Below are positions 10,159 to 20,989 of a stretch of 64,000 nt of DNA, piece after piece. This stretch comes from Prototheca cutis (lineage: Eukaryota > Chlorophyta > Trebouxiophyceae > Chlorellales > Chlorellaceae), in assembly GCA_002897115.2 (NCBI GenBank), contig BCIH01000003.1, forward strand, positions 263,265-327,264. The letters are read 5' to 3'. Under the pieces are notes generated by a model, which saw nothing but the letters and a program-made list of their open reading frames with translations, made no database searches and was not told the origin of the DNA. The first letter of the stretch is position 1; each line of letters begins with the position of its first letter. The position numbers and the translations under genes were made by a program.

Positions 10159-13100
10159 CCAAAAAACCAAAAAAACACTCACCTGGGCAACTTTGGTGTG
10201 GAGACCTTGCCCCATTTCCACGCCGCCATGTGTCACCAGAACTGTGCCATCTGTTTGAGGTGGACGGTCAGTTGGCTGATTTTGTCTTGCCAATTCATTG
10301 AGCTGGGGTGGGGTTCAGTGCGGTCAGCCGATATGTGGCACGGGCCAGAGAACAGGCACACCACCACCCTTGCACCCCGTACTGACATCACATCACGCAC
10401 TGATATCACGATCCCAAACCGGTATCCCAACCACTACCCCCCACTCCAAAAAAAATCCCTACCGGTGTACGCGTGTACGAGGGCGCCCGCCTGGTTCAGG
10501 AATTTGGTAGTGAAGGAGATGCCAAACTTGGTGGGCAGCAGCGCCATGCCCCGCTTGCGGTACCGGTTTTGAGCATTAAATTCGTCAGCAGCCGCACGCC
10601 GCGTTTTCCAGTCCGACATCTCCTGCACCTCATTCCAGCACCGCTGCGCCTGGCAGCCCTCGAGCGTCTGCCCAAAGTGCGTGACGTCCCCTTCCTGTTT
10701 TTTTTGTTTGTATATATGTATATGTATATATATTTATGTTTTTATGTTTTTATTTTTTTTGGGGGGGGGAGGGGGGGGTGAGGCAGAAGCTGACCAGTCC
10801 ATGGCTCTGCCCAGTTCCGGTTGTCCAAGCAATGCCCCCAGCAGGCCAGTCATGGTGCGAACCCGCCTGCCTCCAATGCATCTACACCTTGTACATGTTG
10901 GCCTCCCGCAGCTTGTCCAGCGGGATGTCCATCTCCCGAGCCACCTTTTCCAGGATCTGCTCGATGATCAACATGCCCTGCAGTGCGTGGCTCGGAAAGT
11001 GCGGCAAGAGTGACTGCTGTCCAGAGCGTGCCTCGGGTGTGGGTGCCCATGCATCACACCGAGGCGGCACATGGACCCCGACACTACAAAAACCCCGGTC
11101 AGCCCATCTTAAGGAAGAAAGAGCCTCGCCTGAGGTCCGCCAAAGCCACGGTACGCGGTGTGCGTGGACTGGTTGGTCTTGCACAGCCAGCCCTGTGAAA
11201 GAATGGGGTGGTTGCCTGGCATTGTCACGGTGGTGGCCACGATGAAACCCTTATCCTGCATGCCACCCGGGCCCCTCCAAGCAATCAATCCTCAGCCAAA
11301 CTTCGCAAGCACACACGCAGACCTGACACCACGCACACCCGTGTACAGCCGTCAAACCTGGGCGCGGATGGCTGGGATGCGGTAGACGCTGTCCACGTGC
11401 GTCAGGGTTCGGTCCATGACAGAAAAGGACAGGTCCAGGCTGTAGCCAGCATTGTTGTAAATGTCAATGTCCAGGCCCTTGATCACGCCATCCTTCGTCA
11501 GCCCAATCTGCGTACACGTATTGGGGGGGGGGGGGGGGGGGGGGTGAATGAATCAACCATCAACTGGGGGGCCACGACCGCCACCGTCAGCGCAACAACA
11601 ACAACAACAATGATACTCATAATAAGGATCACCACCACGACGATACAGCTCAATTGACCAACCTTGTACTTGGCGGCATAGGCATGGCGCTGCCCCGTGA
11701 TTTGCATGTCTTCGTCGCGATCAAGGACGATGCGGACCGGTCTTCTCAATATATAAGCTGGCACGGCGGCGGCGGCATTGACAAACGCGCTGCGCGTCTC
11801 CTTGCCGCCAAACCCGCCTCCCAGGCGCTTGGTCCGCACGACNACCTTGTGCATGGGCACGCCCAGAACATGGGAAATGTAGCGGTGGTGCTTGTCGGGG
11901 CATTGCGACGATGCAAAGTTATGGATCTCGTCGCCCTCGGCCGGCACCACCAGCGCCGCATTGGGCTCCAGGTAGAAATGCTCCTGCCCACCCATCTTCA
12001 CCCAGCCTTCTACGGTGACGTCAGAGTCTTGCAGCGCTGCCTTCACATCCCCGGAACACACAGTGTGGCCCCAGCCCTCGATAAACTGGCCTGCGGCGAT
12101 GGCCGCGTCAATGTCCATGATCGCGGGCAGCGGATCGTACTGAACACCAACAGCCCGTGCGCCCTCACGTGCTGCTTCTTCCGTTTCCGCAACGACCACG
12201 CCGAGTGGGTGACCCACGCAGGGCGCCACCTCGCTGGCAAACAGTTCCTCGTCGTGGGCCACTGCGCCAATGTCGTTGGCCCCGGGGATGTCGGCCGCCG
12301 TGTATACGCCGACCACGCCCGGCAGGGCCAGCGCGGGGGCCTTGTCGATGGACAGGATGCGCGCATGGGGCAGCGTCGAGGCGATCAGCGCCGCGTGCAG
12401 CGTCCCGGGCGGGCGCGGGATGTCGTCAGCATACTGCGCCGAGCCGCAGACCTGCTGGTCTGCGGCCATGTGCCGGTACGGCTGCCCCACCACGTCCTCC
12501 CCCGGTACTGCGCTGTAGTACTGCAGCCCCCGGCTCGCGGGGCGGGGGAACCCCCGGATCGCCGAAACCGCACGCTCATCAAACGCCGATTCGTAGCCCT
12601 CAACCTCCTCTGCCAGAGTGCACGCCGCGCCGACGACGGCCTTGAACAGAAATGAGCCGAGCAGCGACCGCCGAAACTCCACCATGCCACCGGGTGCCCC
12701 CGGTGGGACCACGATCTCCTGGCTGATTGCGGTCAACGCTGCTGCGATAGTCGCCGGGCTGAGCTCTTGGCCAACCATCGCTTCGGCGGTCCTTGGAGCC
12801 ATGACCGAGCGGGGCGCGACGCCGCCAAATGCCAGCGCGGCCTCCGCGACCCGCCAAGTGTCATCATCACCAGCTTCAAGTCGAATGCGGATGCCGGCAT
12901 TCACGATCGCGATGTCGTCATCGCGGCGGTGCGCCTGCTTAAACTCCTTGAAATACTCGTGCTTTGCCGTGAACGGCACAAACACGCGGACCAGCACCTC
13001 GTCAGGCTGCATAAGGGTAGTGCGGTAGCCGGTGAAAAACTCGCTCGCCGGGATGCCCCGCGCCTCCCGCCCCGCGCCTTGGACGTAAAAGGTTGCTCCC

Positions 13101-14732
13101 GCGGCCATCCAGAGGGGGTTGAGGTCAGAGATGGGGCTGGCCGTCGCGATGTTGCCGCCCAGGGCGGCCGCGTTGCGAATGGGGGGCCCCGCGAAGTACT
13201 TCAACTGCTCCGCCACGGCGACCAGCACGGGACGCTGGTGGGTCGGGCGGGCCGCCGCAATCGCCGTAAACCGCTCCATCAGTCGCGTCAGCGTGACGGA
13301 CGCGCCGACACTGACCCCGGACTCGGTCACCTCGATCGCGTTGAGTTCAGGCACGTGCGTCGCGCCGATCAGCACGGGGTAGCCGGCGTGCTTGAACTTG
13401 AGCTCGATCCCAACCTCGGTGCTGCCGACCACCAGCTTGGCCTCGGGGTGCTTCGCTTTCAGCTCCAGCAGTCGCTGCAGGGTCGTGGGCCGATGCCACG
13501 TCGCTCTTGACCCAGGCAGCTCCAGCTCGGCGGGCAGGCGGCTGCGCAGCTCGGACGGGAAGATGGGCTCCATGGAGTGGTGCGTGGGAAGGATCTTGCC
13601 TCCCCTGTCTTCCTTGAACTTTGAATCTGTGACCAGAAGCTGATCGCCACCGTCGACCTTGGTAACAATGCCGTCGTCCTTGGTAACACCACCGCCGCAG
13701 TCGCAGGGTCGGCCCGTGGTGGGGCACAGCATGACGCCGTTGGGTTTGCCATTGGCCTTGCGCTTAGTCCCTGCAGCGCCGCCGGCATTTGTCGAAGGGT
13801 CCTCGTTGACGCCGCCGTCGACCCCATCAACGCCGTCAGCCCCCGAGGCTCGGGCAGCGAGAGCTTCCTCCGTGTAGGCGCCCGGCTCGGCCTTGGCAAA
13901 CGCGCGAAAGGCGTCCAGGATGGGCCGGTACCCCGTGCACCGACACAGGTTCCCGGCCAGGGCTTCCTCGATCTCATGCTCCGTGGGCGGCTCGCGCTTG
14001 CTGCGCAGCAGTGCATACATGGACATGACAAACCCCGGGGTGCAAAACCCGCACTGCGAGCCGTGGGCCTGGCTCAGCCGGTCCTGCACGGGGTGCAGCC
14101 CGTCGCGCGGGTTGCCCAGCCCCTCCACCGTCACCACGTGCATGCCCTCCACCGAGTACAGCGGGCACAGACACGCATTCACCGCACGATGCAGCAGCGA
14201 ACCGTCGGGCTCCGCAGACGATACCATGATGGTGCATGCGCCGCAGCCGCCCTCACCGCAGCCCAGCTTCGTCCCGGTCAGCCGCAGCTCATCTGTGCGT
14301 GTCTTGTGCAGGTTGTTATGTGATCGGGCTTGTTGCAGGGCAGTTACATCTTGATTTTCGGGTGTGCCTGCCGGTGGCCATGGTGCAGTGCAACTCCCGC
14401 AGCCGCGGATTGGAAGGCCAGGCCAGGCACCCCTTGGCAGTGGCCCCATCAGGCCGATCCGGCGAGGAGCGCGGAACGCCCTGACAGACAGATCAGGCAC
14501 ATGACATGAACATTTCATACACCAACATCACGGTACCGTCAATAAACGGCCACGCCAGGCAAGCCAGGAGTCGGGGGCTCCCGGGACTCTATGCCCTAAT
14601 ACCCCGACCGACGGCCCAATGCGCACCTCTCAGATACTGGAGCAGGGTCCATTCTCCACGCCCCTGTGGCAGAACGTGCCGCCTTCCGTTCACGTAGACA
14701 ATTGGCTCTCGCTGTTCAGCCGCGGCCAACAT
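8413..14732 (-). CDS. XDH: xanthine dehydrogenase
   Basis: Molybdo-flavoenzyme of purine breakdown (hypoxanthine to xanthine to urate, NAD+ acceptor). Twelve exons close in frame: 14732-14627, 14292-11663, 11507-11358, 11192-11130, 10977-10888, 10694-10463, 10250-10183, 10018-9953, 9749-9503, 9295-8979, 8840-8741, 8534-8413, giving about 1396 aa. Exon 1 encodes [16 protein letters not shown]; exon 2 continues with [17 protein letters not shown] (plant-type 2Fe-2S) and the second cluster ([10 protein letters not shown]...[11 protein letters not shown]). The FAD domain has [20 protein letters not shown]. Moco domain marks: [31 protein letters not shown] and [12 protein letters not shown] with the catalytic Glu. 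XDH-type Glu and Arg at the purine site argue against aldehyde oxidase. Introns 4 and 8 have GC donors. One undetermined base (11843). Confidence 0.95.
9951..9953 (-). promoter_or_regulatory. GC splice donor, XDH intron 8
   Basis: Exon ...ATDK ends AAG and is followed on the minus strand by gcgcgt. Using GC keeps the reading frame into [10 protein letters not shown]; the GT two bases further on would shift it. Confidence 0.8.
10130..10158. repeat. C20A9 tract in XDH intron
   Basis: Twenty C followed by nine A on the plus strand. In the XDH transcript (minus) it reads T9G20 and begins about 25 nt after the 5' splice site at 10182. Confidence 0.95.
10749..10778. repeat. T8G9AG8 tract in XDH intron
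   Basis: T-rich then G-rich homopolymer on the plus strand, inside the intron between exons 10888 and 10694. On the transcript it is a C-then-A tract upstream of the 3' splice site. Confidence 0.9.
11128..11130 (-). promoter_or_regulatory. GC splice donor, XDH intron 4
   Basis: The 63-nt exon ends ...GFGGPQ (CAG) and is followed by gcgagg on the minus strand. Joining to the exon starting at 10977 gives [11 protein letters not shown], exactly the conserved XDH sequence. Confidence 0.85.
11523..11544. repeat. G22 homopolymer in XDH intron
   Basis: On the transcript this is a C22 tract ending about 15 nt before the exon that starts at 11507. Confidence 0.95.
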
Positions 14733-15273
14733 GGTGATCGCGCGAGGCTGCCGCGCTCGTCACCGGCACAGGCCGCTCCGTCGGCCTAGGGCCTAGGGTT
14801 TCACCCGCAAGCTATTTCAGGCGCTCGCCTCAAGAACGAGCGACGGTGCAATCGTGGAAATGGTATATCACTCCTGGGAATACCATCGTCCTGTACGACA
14901 GACGCGGAGAGGACGAGGGTTGTTCAGCACCCGGGAGATGTCGGTGGCAGTGCGGTCGGTGAGTCAGCCAGAGGCAGAAACAGTGGATCCCTCCCGGCAA
15001 TCCTGTTCTGGCTGAGCACGTCCTGTCTTTGGACGGGGGATGCGTTCCCATGCAGCATGTAGACCAGAATCACAAACATTGTTGGACTCTAGCAGTTTGA
15101 ACTGTTTGGTTCTTTCGCCGGGAAGAGGCTCTCTCACGAACCAACCTGGGTCCCGGCTGAGGTTGGTGTCGGCACAGGTATTCTGAGCCGCTTCACACCC
15201 ACCCCCCCCCTCCAGCGCCATTTGTACCCGTCCATGAAACGGTTTCAGCTCTAGTTGGTTGTTGCATATTGTC
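14733..15273. other. divergent intergenic region, XDH/XPNPEP3
   Basis: About 540 bp between outward-facing start codons; expected to act as a shared or back-to-back promoter. No TATA box or named element was recognised. Confidence 0.6.
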
Positions 15274-16834
15274 ATGACGTCCCTCACGGCGGGGCTGCGC
15301 CGCGCCATCTCTCGGGTAGCCTCCCATGCACGGGAGGGCGCCAGCGTGCTGCCCGCGGTTGCGGGGCAGCCCACCCACGAAACGCACCCCGAGGTGTGTT
15401 GTTGGACGCGGATCGTGGTCGTGGAGGAGTTGTTGTATTCAACGCCATTGCCGTGGTGATGGGGCTTGTTTGTGTTGGTGCCTTGCTTATGGACAGGACA
15501 ATAACGGCCTACTCCTCACTGGTCCCGCACCCGCGCCGCAGCTGCTTGGGGAGGGCGAGCTGGCACCTGGCATCCCTGCGGAGGAGTTTGCGGCACGGAG
15601 ACAGCGCCTGGCAGCGGCCATGGTTCCTGGGTCGATCGCCGTTGTTCCCGCTACGGCTGTGGCGTACATGACGGGGGTAATCCCGTACCCCTACCGCCCC
15701 GACGCCGATTTTCTGCATCTGACAGGCCTGGCCCAGCCGGGTGGTGTCGCTGTGGTGGAGGCCGAGAGCGGCGAGCTCACGCTGTTTTATACCGACCCGG
15801 ACATCAATCGGGAGCGCTGGGACGGGTCGCGCATGGGTGCCACCGCCGCCACCGAGGTGTTTGGCGCCTCTGCCGCCTTTCCGCTCTCAGAGGTACTGAT
15901 TTGTTTGATTGCTTGCATGCTTGTGGACGGTGTCGTAAGGCTTTTCTTAGATATTTGTGCATTGGGCGGGGGTGGGGGGAGATTGTATGGTATATTGTCT
16001 GCGAACATAGCCTGTTCGAAAGAACCCCCCCAAAAACACCCCCCCCCAAAAGCATGCAGCTTCCCCGGCGGCTTCCCGGCCTTACGACACGTGCCAGCGC
16101 CGTGTATTATGATCCCGGGCGCCACTCCGCGAGCGAGCTGGCTCGGCTGCCGCTTGAACAACTTGGGGGGGGGCCCAGGGGCGACCGGTTCCGGAGCATG
16201 CGGCAGCTGATGCACCGCCTGCGCTGGCGCAAGTCCCCCGGCGAGCTCGCGCTCATGCGGCGAGCCAGTGAGTTGGCGGAGGAGGGTCTGTTGCGCTGCA
16301 TGCAGGGCGCGCCCCACGGGCTGCCCACGGAGCGCCACCTGGCGGCCGATTTCGAGGCGCACTGCCGCATGGGCGGCGCCGCCCGCATGGCCTACCCGCC
16401 CGTCGTCGCCTCGGGGGCAGATGCATGCACCATCCACTACTCTCGCAACGACAAGGTCAGTCGGTCGATTGGTGGGGATTGAGCGAGTGGCCTCGTCTTG
16501 GCTCGGTTTCCTTGGAGGAGGTGTTGTCGACGTTTCAGGCGGATGCATGCATTGCGTTGCATGGGCACCTCAATAGGCCACCAAGCCTCTTTAACCCCAA
16601 ATCAACTCCCTCCCCGTTCCAATGCACGACAACAACTACTCAGACGCTGCGGCCGGGAGACATGGTACTGTTTGATGGTGGCTGTGAGTTCCAGGGATAC
16701 TGCTCCGACGTGACGCGCACCTGGCCGATGAATGGCAGGTTCAGCCCGGCGCAGCGAGATGTCTACCAAATCGTGCACAACGTGCAGCAGTACGTCTTGT
16801 GCTGGAGTGCTGGGTCATTATTATCATTATTATC

Positions 16835-16881
<47 letters not shown>

Positions 16882-17700
16882 GGGGGGGAGGTTTATTCAT
16901 GGTGGGGTTTGCGGCGCCAAGCGCCAGGTGTCTGATTATGAAAAAATAGATCAGACCAATGACCAATTACATAACCCATCGCCCAGGGAGGTCCTGGCGT
17001 GGTGCCGACCCGGTGCGACGCTGCGGGAGATGCACGAGCGCAGCGTGCGTCTTCTGGCCGAAGGCGTGGCGGACCTGGGAATTGTCCCCGGACGCAGCGC
17101 GGCAGCGATCGCCGCAGGCCCCATTCGTGCTTTCTACCCGCACTCTGTTGGCCACTGGCTGGGCATGGACACGCACGACACCGCCACCGTGCCCCATGAC
17201 ACCCCGCTCCAACCCGGTGTGTGTTCCCATGGCCTTCTGTGGTTGTTTGTCATGCATGGGACTCCGTCTTTAAGCACAGCAGACATCGCCTGTGGGAATG
17301 CAGCACACGCTCCACACACACGCGAGCTCAACCCCGCCCAATCTCCCCTCGTCCCTGAACCCAGGTGTCAACCTGACAGTGGAGCCCGGGCTGTACATTC
17401 CCGATGACGAGCGGTTTGGAGCCCTGGCAGGCATCGGTGTCCGCATCGAGGACGTGGTGGAAATCACCGGTATGTGCGTGTTTTGTGGGGGTGAGCCGGT
17501 GTGATTTGTGGGTTGCCTGGCTGAGGGAGTTGGCTGGAGTTCTCCATACATCATCACCCAAGCGTTTGTCCCTTACATACCGACAAAAACCCTCCTGCAA
17601 TGCTGCCGTCGTAGAGGGACCAGAGTGCAAGGTCATCTCGCGGAGTATGCCGACGGATGCCGACAGCATCGAGGAGTTTCTGGGCAGTGCCAGGGCCTGA
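15274..17700 (+). CDS. Xaa-Pro aminopeptidase, XPNPEP3/ICP55 type
   Basis: Metallopeptidase (M24B) that trims N-terminal residues before proline; XPNPEP3/ICP55 members act on mitochondrial proteins. Seven exons: 15274-15393, 15542-15892, 16060-16455, 16644-16789, 16987-17216, 17365-17469, 17615-17700, giving about 477 aa. The N-terminus is Arg/Ser/Ala-rich, consistent with a mitochondrial presequence. The family signature GQPTHETHPE joins LLGEGELAPGIP across intron 1. Metal ligands are visible: Asp in VLFDGG, Asp in CSDVTRTWP, His in HSVGHWLG, Glu in VEPGLY and Glu in GVRIEDVV. The last exon's acceptor (17614) was chosen by phase; a second AG shortly downstream is also possible. Confidence 0.92.
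16816..16880. repeat. TTATCA/TTA simple repeat in XPNPEP3 intron
   Basis: Low-complexity TTATCATTATTATCA units, then pure TTA units and a G run, just after the donor at 16790. Intronic, non-coding. Confidence 0.9.
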
Positions 17701-18025
17701 GTTCTGCGTCGCTGGACAAAGGGCCGCCATTTCTTCTTCACTGGTGGGCACAAGTCAACGGCGCACGTATGCAGCACCCGTGACTGGACTCACCCCCCTT
17801 GTCATCATCACGGCCCTCTGCTCATTATGACAGCAGCCCTCTTGAAAAAATGAACACGCACAGCATGCGACCGGGGTCTTCTGAGGTACAAGTTTTCTAG
17901 GGTCTCGAGACAGAATAATATACTACTTCACTGGGGCATCGTTTCCAAGGGAAGGGAAGGGAAGCGCACCCAGCCAGGCGCCACACCGCAAGCTCGCAGC
18001 AACAGTTTTGCTTTCAAATTTCCAA
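17701..18025. other. convergent 3' region
   Basis: About 325 bp between the stops of the aminopeptidase and the choline/ethanolamine kinase. It contains AATAATATA-like A/T patches that may serve 3' end formation; no gene is visible. Confidence 0.5.
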
Positions 18026-19923
18026 TTAAATGTACCGCGCCTTTTCGACGTGGTACTGCGCGACGCGCTGCCGCGCATACTCGGTGTAGTCAAAATCGAC
18101 GTCAGTGGCCTTGGCCTGCAGGACGCCCCAGAGTCCCCACTTGAGATGGGACAGCGGCATCAGCGTCTCGGCCTTGCGGACAAGCAGAGTCGGGACGTCG
18201 TCCAATGACCCACCCGGCCCTGCACTCGCCAGGATCTGTGCCGGCAGTGCCCCCAGGGACTCTGCATCGCCGGGAGCAAGAGAAGACCGTGCACGTGCCA
18301 GCTCAACCATGGCCTGGACGTAGGCACGGGCAAAGCCCAGCTTCTCGTCCCTGCTCGGCAGCGCGCCAAAGTCCATCACATGCGCTTCGCCCGAGTGGTA
18401 GTCTGCGGCATATTCGCACCAGTGGTTTGCCACGTCAAATGCCACGTCATTCAATGTTGCATACTCGAAATCAATCAGCCGCACGTGGGATGCAGGCGGC
18501 GTGGCAGCCCGAGAGCCGGCGCCGCCAGCTGCCATTGGCGCAGCTGCTTCCCCGGCGACTCGCCCGTCCGTCCCAGCTTCCCCCTCGTCGCTCCCGTCAT
18601 TTTCCTCTTCGCTGTGCGCGCCGGCTGCCGCGGCCAAGCCGCCGGGGCACTCGGCCGTTCCGGCCAGCGAGCCTGCCAGGCCAGCACCACAGCCGACGAC
18701 GGCGGTGGGGCTGGCGGGCACCGGCCCCGGCGCCGTGTCCTCCACGTCAGCGTCGTCGCCATCAGCGCTTGTGCACAGGAGCATGTTGCCGTACTGGAGG
18801 TCGTTGTGGCAAAAGCCCAGCCACAGCGGGAAGTGCGTCGTCACGTACGCTTCCAGCGCATCCACCTGCGTCGTCGGTACCGAGGTTTGGCAGGGTAGTA
18901 TGAGGGATTGGTGTCACATTCATTCCGTGGTTGCTGACTGCTGTCTTTGGAATAGGCGCTGACTGAACAGAGGACACTGCATACTTTTTTTGTTGTTGTG
19001 GCATGGTTCGCACGAGTGATCGTGCCCATATCCTTCCCCTTGGCAGCCCCAAACCGACCCCATGCCCCCGCCTTTTCCCAATCCACCCGACGAGAACGCA
19101 CCTCTTGCATGGCGTGCTGAAGGCCCAGGTGCTCCAGCTCCTCTGGTGCGACTTTCTGTGCCGACGCATACCACTTGCGGATGCGGCGGAAGATGGCCGG
19201 CGCACGAGTGTGGGCGGGCTTGGCCTGCCCCTTGGCGGCGAGCTCCCTCGCCCGCCGGGCGTGCTGCACGGTCATTCGTGCGTGGAAGGCCGCCACGGCA
19301 CGCGCGGCCTGCGCAGCGATGGCTGGGGCACGCATGGTGGCTGCAGACAGCGTGGCGCCGGGGAGGAATTCCTCCACCCGGCCACCGGGGAACTCCACAA
19401 GGCAGCGGGGGCCGATGCCTGTCTGGCCGGCCAGCAGGAATGTGTCGCGCTCCTCCGCCTGGCTGAACAGGCTGTTGCCTGGACCCAACAGGCGCAGGAT
19501 GACGGTGGGGAAGGCGTGCGCCCCGGGGTAGGTGCAGCGGAACACGAGGTTGGTCATGGCCCCCGAGATGCGCTCCACGGTGACGGGACCAGTGCCGACC
19601 TGACGCGGCCGGGAAGACAACAGGGGACATGTGAGCCTTCGAAACAGTGCAGAACGTCGTAATTCAAGTATTACTACCTGGAGCGAGCACGCCCTGACGC
19701 ACCAGGGTCCCGTCAGGCCCCGCGCGAACCCCTGCTGCCGCCATGGCACCCCATGACCCACGCCCACAAAGCCCACGAGCATCCCTGACCGCACCTGCTC
19801 CCAGCCGGGGATGGTGGCCAGCACTGGTCGCAACGCCGAGACGGGATCATGCAGAGCGCGCTTCCCGCTGACCCGCTCCAGTCCCCTGCCCCGCTCCTCG
19901 GGACTCCACGGACCTTCCGACAT
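18026..19923 (-). CDS. choline/ethanolamine kinase
   Basis: Phosphorylates choline or ethanolamine, first step of the Kennedy pathway to phosphatidylcholine/ethanolamine. Three exons, 19923-19795, 19599-19102 and 18865-18026, all phase 0, give 488 aa. Seen: a GAMTNLVFRC nucleotide-binding segment, the Brenner-type motif GFCHNDLQYGNML and the choline-kinase motif LIDFEYA followed by DVANHWCEYAADY. Between the last two motifs lies an unusual insertion of about 95 residues rich in Gly, Ala, Glu and Asp, which makes the protein 100 or more residues longer than typical plant enzymes. Choline versus ethanolamine preference cannot be decided from the motifs. Confidence 0.9.
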
Positions 19924-20989
19924 GGCAAGGAACACAAGGGGCCACGATACCAGCGGAACCACTCAATTCGTTGTAATTCGCTCAAAGCTATAGCTGTCAA
20001 AGGAATACGTTGGACTGGGGAGCGTGCGGCCAACAGCGCCGCTTTCAGCCGTATGGCAGCTGCCGTCACGGTCGCGCACGTACCCGGCGGCGTCGTGGCT
20101 TCGCCCATCATTGCAGTTAAATAAACAGGCGGCCCCACTCCAACGGGCAAACACAATGATCACTTTCATGAAATGTCCAGCAGAATTCACCAACCACCCT
20201 TGTACACCTGTAATTCCGCCCTGCATGGATGGATGAAACAGACATTGGCCATCCAGACAGCTGGTTGCCCAACGGTGTTCGATGGCTATTGCCCATGCGA
20301 CCAGGGTGATCGCATCCATGACTCTACAACCTGATTGCAGTCGTCGTGCACACAATACTCCATGCACGTCCAGAGGGTGCAGGCAGTTGACGTCTGCTAG
20401 ACCATATTGACGCTTAGGGCCGTCAACGACGGAGCCCGGCCTCCTCCTCGAACTCATCGCCTTCAGTTGGCAGGTTTCCCCTCACAGACAGGTGAATAGA
20501 GGAGGCCAACTCCGGTGGGCTAGGTTTGAGCTGATTCTTCCCACTGCAGCTCCTGTGGTGCCGGACTATGGCGGTTCAATCGACCGCCACCCACAGGAGC
20601 AAGAACAACCGTGTTCCAAAGAAAAGCACGTCAAATGTCAACAGCTCAAGAATGACACTGTGACGTGTCTGAGGAAACAAACAAGACTCCTCATGAGGTT
20701 GACTGTTAGAAGTAAACACCCCCCCCCACCCACCCACAAATACGTGACCCTCAAGTCCACCGGCATCAAATCGTGGCGACTCTGGTGATCTGAAGCGGAC
20801 CACACCCGGAGAGGAGCAAAGCTCAGGTATTGGCACGCCCGCCTAAAGGAAACGCGCCTCATCCCTTCATAATTGAACACCTCGGTGTTTAGATTGGGCT
20901 GCGTCCGTGTGGATCCAGGCGAGGGGCTCGCCGGATCCCGTCCACTCCTAGGCACAGCCGGATGCCCACGGCTGCATAGGCGAGCTGCG
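19924..20989. other. divergent intergenic region, kinase/TM9SF
   Basis: About 1.07 kb between two outward-facing start codons. No repeat, RNA gene or conserved frame was recognised; promoters of both genes are presumed here. Confidence 0.5.

Noticed and set aside
8413..14732. Aldehyde oxidase instead of xanthine dehydrogenase
   Set aside because: GQEHFYLE and [10 protein letters not shown] carry the Glu and Arg typical of the XDH purine site; the chain also has XDH-like spacing throughout.
17701..18025. TGTAA-type green-algal polyadenylation signal
   Set aside because: I looked downstream of several stops and did not find it consistently, so no terminators are called.
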